Shown: piece by piece, positions 59,154 to 64,000 of the stretch
Position numbering within the stretch: the first letter of the stretch is position 1
How the letters are laid out: each line of letters starts with the position of its first letter
Source: Hominimerdicola alba 8
GTDB taxonomy: Bacteria > Bacillota > Clostridia > Oscillospirales > Ruminococcaceae
Length of the DNA stretch: 64,000 nucleotides
Direction of reading: 5' to 3'
Assembly: GCF_000178155.2 (NCBI RefSeq)
Contig: NZ_ADKM02000122.1
Coordinates: 124,001-188,000 of the forward strand
The notes under the pieces: model-generated
What the model was told of the DNA's origin: nothing
The model's input: only the letters and a program-made list of their open reading frames with translations
The model's database searches: none
Translations under genes and position numbers: made by a program

Positions 59154-60020
59154 TTATTCAGTCATCTCAACGCTTATCCTTACCTCTGTTTCGCCATCGC
59201 CAAAGGCTTCAAGCAGTTCTTCACGGCTGGCATCAATGTGACCCAGCTTTGTGAAATTCCATGTGTTTTCGCCATAATAAACAGTTATCTTGTTTCCCTG
59301 ATAAAGTATCACATCACCGGGAACAGTGGTTATGTCTGTGTCATTTGTAGTCAGTTCAAATGGAAGATCACCGACCTTTTCAAATCCGCCGTAGTCTGAC
59401 ATTGTTATCTCGATACCGCTGACAGGCATTTTACTTATCAGGTCATCAACAGAGGAGTTATCTTCAAGTTTTGCCAGAAATGTCCTGTCCCCCACATCGA
59501 AAGCAAGCACAGGGTAAGGGTCAGTAGTGATGTCAGCAAATTCGCTGTCATTCTCAGAACACTCAGAAATGGTTATCGGAGTTTCGTCAGTCGTACTGCT
59601 AACATTGTCTTCAGTCACTACCTCACCGGTCCAGTCGATTATACCGCCGAACTCATAAATATTTGTGTATCCCATATCAACAAGTTTTTGCGCAGCCTGC
59701 TTGCTTCTGTTGCCGCTGCGGCAGTAGATCAGTATTATCTGTTCAAGGTCAGGAAGTTCTGCGGGCTTCATTTTGTCGATCGTTTCATTCGGTATGCAGA
59801 CTGCATCGGGTATATGTCCCGCTGCAAATTCGTCCTGCCGCCTCACATCAACGATGATATGCCCATCGTCCTGCGCCATCATATCTTTTGCTTCTTCCTG
59901 CGTTATCTGCTTATAGCCGCTATACTCGCCTGTGTTTTCTGTTAAAGTGCTTTTCGCAGCACAGCCTATCAGAAAACCGGCGGCTGCTGCAACAAGTACA
60001 GCGATAATATATCTTTTCAT
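59154..60020 (-). CDS. rhodanese / cyclophilin-like lipoprotein
   Basis: The 288-residue protein has a lipoprotein signal (AGFLIGC, Cys20), a rhodanese domain (about 36-135) with HIIVDVRRQDEFAAGHIPDA and active loop YCRSGNRS (Cys100), and a C-terminal cyclophilin-like domain (about 168-286) with VGDRTFLAKLEDNSS, MSDYGGFEKVGDLPF and GDVILYQGNKITVYYGENTWNF. Both domains are known separately; rhodanese handles sulfane sulfur. The fusion suggests an extracytoplasmic sulfur or redox role. AAGGAGG precedes ATG. Confidence 0.9.
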   Translation of the reverse strand: MKRYIIAVLVAAAAGFLIGCAAKSTLTENTGEYSGYKQITQEEAKDMMAQDDGHIIVDVRRQDEFAAGHIPDAVCIPNETIDKMKPAELPDLEQIILIYCRSGNRSKQAAQKLVDMGYTNIYEFGGIIDWTGEVVTEDNVSSTTDETPITISECSENDSEFADITTDPYPVLAFDVGDRTFLAKLEDNSSVDDLISKMPVSGIEITMSDYGGFEKVGDLPFELTTNDTDITTVPGDVILYQGNKITVYYGENTWNFTKLGHIDASREELLEAFGDGETEVRISVEMTE

Positions 60021-60064
60021 GTTTGACCTCCTTTATGCTTTTGAAGACATCTGCCCATAAGAAC

Positions 60065-60093
60065 ATTATACCACATTTCTTATGATTTTTCAA
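60065..60093 (-). promoter_or_regulatory. promoter of the rhodanese lipoprotein gene
   Basis: On the minus strand TTGAAA (60088-60093), 17 bases, TATAAT (60065-60070), TGG extension. Confidence 0.85.
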
Positions 60094-60097
60094 CCGC

Positions 60098-60137
60098 AAA
60101 AAAGTCCGCAAGAACTTCAACTGCTCTTACGGACTTT
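60098..60137 (-). terminator. intrinsic terminator after argF
   Basis: AAAGTCCG (60101-60108) pairs with CGGACTTT (60130-60137), with inner AAGA/TCTT. On the minus strand it is followed by six T's (60098-60103). Confidence 0.88.
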
Positions 60138-60147
60138 ATTACTATGC

Positions 60148-61065
60148 TTACTTCTTGTCGCCGCCCATAACCTTTACCATGACAGCCTTCTGTGCATGGA
60201 GCCTGTTCTCGGCTTCCTCGAATATCTCGTTAGCGTGAGCCTCAAAAACCTTCTCGGTTATCTCTTCTTCACGGTGAGCAGGCAGGCAGTGCTGAACCAT
60301 AGCATCAGGCTTAGCCACAGCAATTATATCATCGTTTATCTGATAGCCTGCAAATGCGACTTTACGCTTCTCGGTTTCGGCTTCTTCGCCCATTGAAGTC
60401 CATACATCGGTGAACAGAACATCTGCGTCCTTAGCAGCCTCTGCGGGCTTGTCAGTCATAAAGAACTTGTCACCGTACTGCTTTGCAAATTCCAGCACCT
60501 TAGGGTCGGGACGATAGCCCTCAGGGCAAGCGATAGAAACGCTCATGCCGACTTTAAGACCGCCTACGATCAGCGAATTTGCCATGTTGTTGCCATCACC
60601 GATATAGCACATTTTCAGACCTTCAAACTGACCCTTGAACTCACGGATAGTCATAAGATCAGCCAATACCTGACAAGGGTGGCAGAAATCGGTCAGACCA
60701 TTGATTATCGGTATCGAACCGTATTCAGCCAGATCCTCGACTTCCTTCTGTTCAAAAGTACGTATCATGATGCCGTCAAGATAGCGTGAGAGTACCCTTG
60801 CAGTGTCCTGCACAGGTTCACCTCTGCCTATCTGAAGATCACGGTTAGAGAGGAAGAGCGCCTGACCACCCAGCTGATACATGCCTGTTTCAAAAGAAAC
60901 TCTTGTACGTGTTGAGGACTTCTGGAAGATCATGCCCAGTGTCTTTCCCTTTAACACCTTATGCTCGATGCCGTTTTTGTTTTCGTATTTGAGCTGATCT
61001 GCAAGGTTGAGTATATCGATTATCTCTTCCTTTGAGAGATCAAGCATTTTAAGAAGATGGTTCAT
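60148..61065 (-). CDS. argF: ornithine carbamoyltransferase
   Basis: The 305-residue enzyme makes citrulline from ornithine and carbamoyl phosphate. The carbamoyl phosphate loop SSTRTRVSFE (about 47-56), the HPCQVLADLMT motif and HCLPAHR near the C-terminus are intact. It has its own promoter inside the gap after argD. GGAGG precedes ATG 61065. Arginine biosynthesis, likely repressed by ArgR. Confidence 0.96.
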   Translation of the reverse strand: MNHLLKMLDLSKEEIIDILNLADQLKYENKNGIEHKVLKGKTLGMIFQKSSTRTRVSFETGMYQLGGQALFLSNRDLQIGRGEPVQDTARVLSRYLDGIMIRTFEQKEVEDLAEYGSIPIINGLTDFCHPCQVLADLMTIREFKGQFEGLKMCYIGDGNNMANSLIVGGLKVGMSVSIACPEGYRPDPKVLEFAKQYGDKFFMTDKPAEAAKDADVLFTDVWTSMGEEAETEKRKVAFAGYQINDDIIAVAKPDAMVQHCLPAHREEEITEKVFEAHANEIFEEAENRLHAQKAVMVKVMGGDKK

Positions 61066-61100
61066 AGTGTACCTCCGTTATTTCTGAAATGATAAATTAT

Positions 61101-61129
61101 ATTATATACCGTTTTTGTGCTTTTGTCAA
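61101..61129 (-). promoter_or_regulatory. consensus promoter of argF
   Basis: On the minus strand TTGACA (61124-61129), 17 bases, TATAAT (61101-61106). The -35 touches the argD stop codon. The AT-rich stretch around and downstream of the -10 (TATAATATAATTTAT) could hold an ArgR box, but no clear two-half-site box is readable. Confidence 0.88.
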
Positions 61130-61131
61130 GC

Positions 61132-62313
61132 TCATTCAGCAAGTATCTTTTCAAGTATTGCAATGCCCTTGTCGATCTCTTCATAGCTGATGTTCAGAGG
61201 CGGCAGGAAACGCAGTTTATCCTTTGCAGTGAGTATCAGCAGACCGTTATCAAGACAAGCCTTGCATACATCGCCCGCAGACTTTGTTTTAAGGCTGACA
61301 CCCATCATCAGACCCAGACCGCTTATGCCTGTTACCTCAGGGTTGTTTATCAACTTCTGCCAGATGTAGTAACCCTTCTGAACTACCTCGTCAAGGAATC
61401 CCTCAGAACTTACCTTGTTCAGTACAGCAAGACCACCTGCACATACAACAGGGTTGCCGCCAAATGTCGAACCGTGTGTACCCTTAGTGAGAACGTCCTT
61501 GCACTTATCATTAGCAAGGCAAACACCTATCGGCAGACCGCCTGCCAGACCCTTTGCCATTGTTACGACATCAGGCTTTACGCCGAAATTCTCGCACGCA
61601 AGGAATTTGCCTGTCCTGCCCACACCCGTCTGAACTTCATCGCAGATGGTGAGTATATCGTTCTTTTCAGCTTCTTCAAATATTACCTTGACAAAAGCCG
61701 CGTCCAGTCCGATAACGCCGCCCTCGCCCTGAATGCACTCAAACATTATTGCGCAGACTTTGCCGTCATTTTCAGCCAGAACCTTTTTAAGGTCGTCGAT
61801 ATCGTTTGCTTTTACATTTACAAAACCTGGCAGGAAAGGGAAGAAGTAGTTGTGGAACACATCCTGACCTGTTGCTGAAAGTGTGCCCATAGTCCTGCCG
61901 TGAAAGCTGTTTACCAGTGTGATTATGATATTGCGCTCAGCTTCCTTGCCATACTTGTCGAAGCTGTACTTCCTGGCCAACTTGATTGCACATTCATTTG
62001 CCTCAGCGCCGGAGTTTCCGAAAAACATTTTGCTGTAGCCTGTTATCTCACAGAGTTTTGCCGCGAAATCTGCCTGCACCTTTGTGTAATAGTAGTTAGA
62101 TGTATGCTGTATCTTGTGTGCCTGTTCACAGACTGCATTCACCCAGTCTTCGTTGCAGTAGCCAAGACTGTTTGTGCCGATGCCGGACCCGAAGTCTATA
62201 TACTCCTTGCCCTCTTCGCTGACAGCAGTCTGCTTTTCGCCCTTGTCTAAAACCAGATCATACCTACCGTATGTCGGCATGACATGTTCGTTAAAATGTT
62301 CTATAGTATTCAT
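61132..62313 (-). CDS. argD: acetylornithine aminotransferase
   Basis: The 393-residue class III PLP aminotransferase converts N-acetylglutamate semialdehyde to N-acetylornithine. Motifs are FGSGIGTNSLGYC, FFGNSGAEANECAIKLARKY, FHGRTMGTLSATGQ, the DEVQTGVGRTG strand and the PLP-Lys in TMAKGLAGGLPIG. The frame opens at 62352, but GAAAGGAAA before ATG 62313 gives MNTIEHFNEHVMPTYGRYD. It lies 19 bases after the YcxB-like gene. Confidence 0.95.
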   Translation of the reverse strand: MNTIEHFNEHVMPTYGRYDLVLDKGEKQTAVSEEGKEYIDFGSGIGTNSLGYCNEDWVNAVCEQAHKIQHTSNYYYTKVQADFAAKLCEITGYSKMFFGNSGAEANECAIKLARKYSFDKYGKEAERNIIITLVNSFHGRTMGTLSATGQDVFHNYFFPFLPGFVNVKANDIDDLKKVLAENDGKVCAIMFECIQGEGGVIGLDAAFVKVIFEEAEKNDILTICDEVQTGVGRTGKFLACENFGVKPDVVTMAKGLAGGLPIGVCLANDKCKDVLTKGTHGSTFGGNPVVCAGGLAVLNKVSSEGFLDEVVQKGYYIWQKLINNPEVTGISGLGLMMGVSLKTKSAGDVCKACLDNGLLILTAKDKLRFLPPLNISYEEIDKGIAILEKILAE

Positions 62314-62332
62314 TTTAAATTTCCTTTCATTA

Positions 62333-62878
62333 TCAGTTTCCGTATTCAACACCGATGGTCTTGCCGTTGTTCATCATCAGCCTTTCAAACTCACTGATGT
62401 TTGTGGTAAAGCCGTTTTTATCCAGCTGATACTTGTAACCCATGTAGTATATGTAGTAGTGATATGGGTTCTGGGTCACTCTGTCGATGGCGTTGTAAGG
62501 TATGTTCATGGACTCAAAATCCTGAACTATCATTATCTTGTCCTCGGTGAAGTTATATGTGTAAGTCTTTGGTGGTGTTATTACCATACCAGTACCTGCA
62601 CCGTTGCCGTACTTGCTTTTCACGACCATCTCAGCAGGTAAGTAGCCTATCACAAGGCAAATAAATCCGACTGCCAGCATTGTTGCGTAATTTGTATATG
62701 CTGCTGGTATCAGGAAAAAGTAGATTATCACGAAAAGCGGTATGCCGATGGCACCTGTAACGGTGTATCTCAGCTTTTTCTTCTCTCTGCCCAGTGCATT
62801 GTTTGCCTGCATGATCTCAAGGTCTGACATGTTGCTCTCAGATCTGGTCGTGGTAGTGTTTGAAAATAAGATGTTCAT
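62333..62878 (-). CDS. YcxB-like membrane protein
   Basis: The 181-residue protein has two central membrane helices (about 40-62 and 67-85) and a C-terminal soluble domain with YTYNFTEDKIMI, FESMNIPYNAIDRVTQ and a PYHYYIYYMGYKYQLDK strand, as in YcxB-type domains. Function unknown. AAGGAGATC precedes ATG 62878, which is preferred to 62908. It is odd in lying between argB and argD in an arginine cluster, with a 172-base gap to argB. Confidence 0.72.
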   Translation of the reverse strand: MNILFSNTTTTRSESNMSDLEIMQANNALGREKKKLRYTVTGAIGIPLFVIIYFFLIPAAYTNYATMLAVGFICLVIGYLPAEMVVKSKYGNGAGTGMVITPPKTYTYNFTEDKIMIVQDFESMNIPYNAIDRVTQNPYHYYIYYMGYKYQLDKNGFTTNISEFERLMMNNGKTIGVEYGN

Positions 62879-63050
62879 TTTTTGATCTCCTTTTCTGCCG
62901 CTGCGCATCTTTGGTGTTCACGGCATCTGTTGTCTTTTTATATAGTAAACTGTTACCCCATTTTGCCGAAGCTGTTTGTCTGAATTCTATATTTCTCGAT
63001 ATAAGTAATACGGGGTCATTGCAAACGGCTGTCTGTATGCTGTTTGTGGT

Positions 63051-63914
63051 TTAGTTGAACTGTGTGCCGATACCTTCGTTTGTCAGCAGTTCTATCAGTA
63101 TAGAGTGCGGCACTCTGCCGTCGATTATGGAAGTCCTCTTGACACCGCGTCTGACTGCCTCCACGCAGCAATCTATCTTTGGTATCATACCGCCGCTGAT
63201 GATGCCCGACTTTTTCAGGAAAGGCACTTCGCTGACATTTACCTGCGGTATAAGTGTGCTGTCATCGTCCTTGTCTTTAAGCAGACCAACGATGTCAGTC
63301 ATAAGTATCAGTTTTTCTGCACGCAGGCATGAAGCTATCCTCGATGCCGCTGTATCTGCATTTATATTATATGACTGTCCGTCATCACCGATGCCCACAG
63401 TTGAGATTATCGGCACATATCCGCCGTTTAGCGCATCAAGTATCGGCTTTGTGGTGACTTTTCTTATCTCGCCCACATAACCATAATCTTCGCCGTCATC
63501 ACGTTCCAGCTTGTCAGCGATTATCATTCTGCCATCACATCCGCAAAGACCCAGCGCGTTGCCGCCGTGAAGCTGAAGTGCCGAAACGAGTTCCTTGTTC
63601 AGTTTACCGCAGAGCACCATCTTGACTATATCCATAGTTTCTTTGTCTGTATAACGCAGACCATTGATGAACTTGCTTTCGATGCCCACTCTTTTCAGCA
63701 TAGCGTTTATCTCAGGACCGCCGCCGTGAACCAGTACGACCTTGATACCGACCTCGCTCAGCAGTACTATGTCGCTCATAACCGCTTCTTTAAGTGCCTC
63801 GTTTGTCATAGCGTTTCCGCCGTATTTTACAACTACCACTTTGTTGTGATATTTCTGTATGTACGGCAGAGCGTCGCTTAAGATCTGACTTCTGATACTG
63901 TTTGAAATGTCCAT
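63051..63914 (-). CDS. argB: acetylglutamate kinase
   Basis: The 287-residue amino acid kinase phosphorylates N-acetylglutamate. It has VVKYGGNAM (phosphate loop), LVHGGGPEINAMLKRVGIE, GLCGCDGRMI and the C-terminal KIDCCVEAVRRGVKRTSIIDGR. An N-terminal helix (MDISNSIRSQILSDALPYI) is of the type found in arginine-sensitive hexameric enzymes, so feedback inhibition by arginine is likely. AAGGAAG precedes ATG 63914. Confidence 0.96.
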   Translation of the reverse strand: MDISNSIRSQILSDALPYIQKYHNKVVVVKYGGNAMTNEALKEAVMSDIVLLSEVGIKVVLVHGGGPEINAMLKRVGIESKFINGLRYTDKETMDIVKMVLCGKLNKELVSALQLHGGNALGLCGCDGRMIIADKLERDDGEDYGYVGEIRKVTTKPILDALNGGYVPIISTVGIGDDGQSYNINADTAASRIASCLRAEKLILMTDIVGLLKDKDDDSTLIPQVNVSEVPFLKKSGIISGGMIPKIDCCVEAVRRGVKRTSIIDGRVPHSILIELLTNEGIGTQFN

Positions 63915-63927
63915 TTTACATCTTCCT

Positions 63928-64000
63928 TTATTTTACCCCAAACGGGGAAGTATTTACTAAGCCTTTTTTATCGGGTGTCTTATCACTGTCTTCCACTTTT
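63928..64000 (-). CDS. C-terminal end of an upstream gene (partial)
   Basis: A minus-strand frame is open from the window edge to TAA at 63928-63930 and reads KVEDSDKTPDKKGLVNTSPF and a few more residues. It stops 13 bases before the argB ATG, so an operon is likely. The 24 residues do not allow a family call; it does not look like the usual ArgJ or ArgC end. Confidence 0.4.
   Translation of the reverse strand, partial: KVEDSDKTPDKKGLVNTSPFGVK

Noticed and set aside
1-64000. tRNA genes, CRISPR arrays, prophage or conjugative genes
   Set aside because: None recognised: no cloverleaf-like intergenic segments, no regular spaced repeats and no phage structural or integrase genes.

Overview
The window is a chromosomal segment of a low-to-mid GC, endospore-lineage Firmicute, most likely a Ruminococcus-type member of the Clostridia (Oscillospiraceae). 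The evidence is a complete spoIIIAA-AH operon, the Asp23-nusB-xseAB-ispA-dxs-tlyA-nadK-argR-recN order, a Trp T-box leader, ThyX instead of ThyA, a DUF1540 protein, and heavy use of TTGNNN-17-TATAAT promoters, often with a TGN extension. The species call is inference. There are no tRNAs, rRNAs, CRISPR arrays or intact mobile elements that I can see.

Layout. 1-4.8 kb: 3' end of thrC, a small Cys-rich DUF1540 gene (minus strand), a metallophosphoesterase, then tig-clpP-clpX (protein folding and proteolysis). 4.85-5.99 kb: a minus-strand MerR regulator with a duplicated C-terminal sensor-like domain and its own long-spacer promoter. 6.2-10.9 kb: spoIIIAA-AH, the mother-cell half of the forespore feeding-tube complex. 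11-20.8 kb: a long housekeeping operon from Asp23 through recN, including a second, shortened TsaD-like protein. 20.9-27.3 kb: thyX, a thymidylate kinase homologue, a DUF2156 protein, a DJ-1 protein, 5-formyl-THF cyclo-ligase, mltG and a U32 protein. 27.4-32.1 kb: larB-larC (nickel-pincer cofactor synthesis), a flavoprotein, a CotH-type lipoprotein and a PNPOx-fold protein. 32.2-35.8 kb: a heterodimeric ABC exporter with one degenerate ATP site.

35.9-41.9 kb is the only clearly accessory stretch. It is AT-richer and holds two minus-strand orphans, a near-consensus promoter with a foldable leader, a run of DUF/SUKH-type proteins that look like orphan toxin-immunity genes, broken gene fragments, and the C-terminal stub of an IS3-family transposase. 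41.9-48.2 kb is the minus-strand trp operon (T-box, trpE, trpGD fusion, trpC, trpB, trpA) without trpF.

48.3-59.1 kb: an AI-2E-type permease, a two-gene 2-hydroxyacyl-CoA dehydratase activase/dehydratase-like system, a LacI-type sensor fused to a GGDEF domain, a nitroreductase, and a membrane-anchored protein made almost entirely of cell-wall-binding repeats. 59.1-64 kb, minus strand: a rhodanese/cyclophilin-like lipoprotein, then argF, argD, a YcxB-like membrane protein and argB. The window ends inside an upstream gene of the argB operon. The most unusual points are the accessory island, the sugar-sensor-type diguanylate cyclase, the tandem-domain MerR regulator and the catalytic-domain-free repeat protein.
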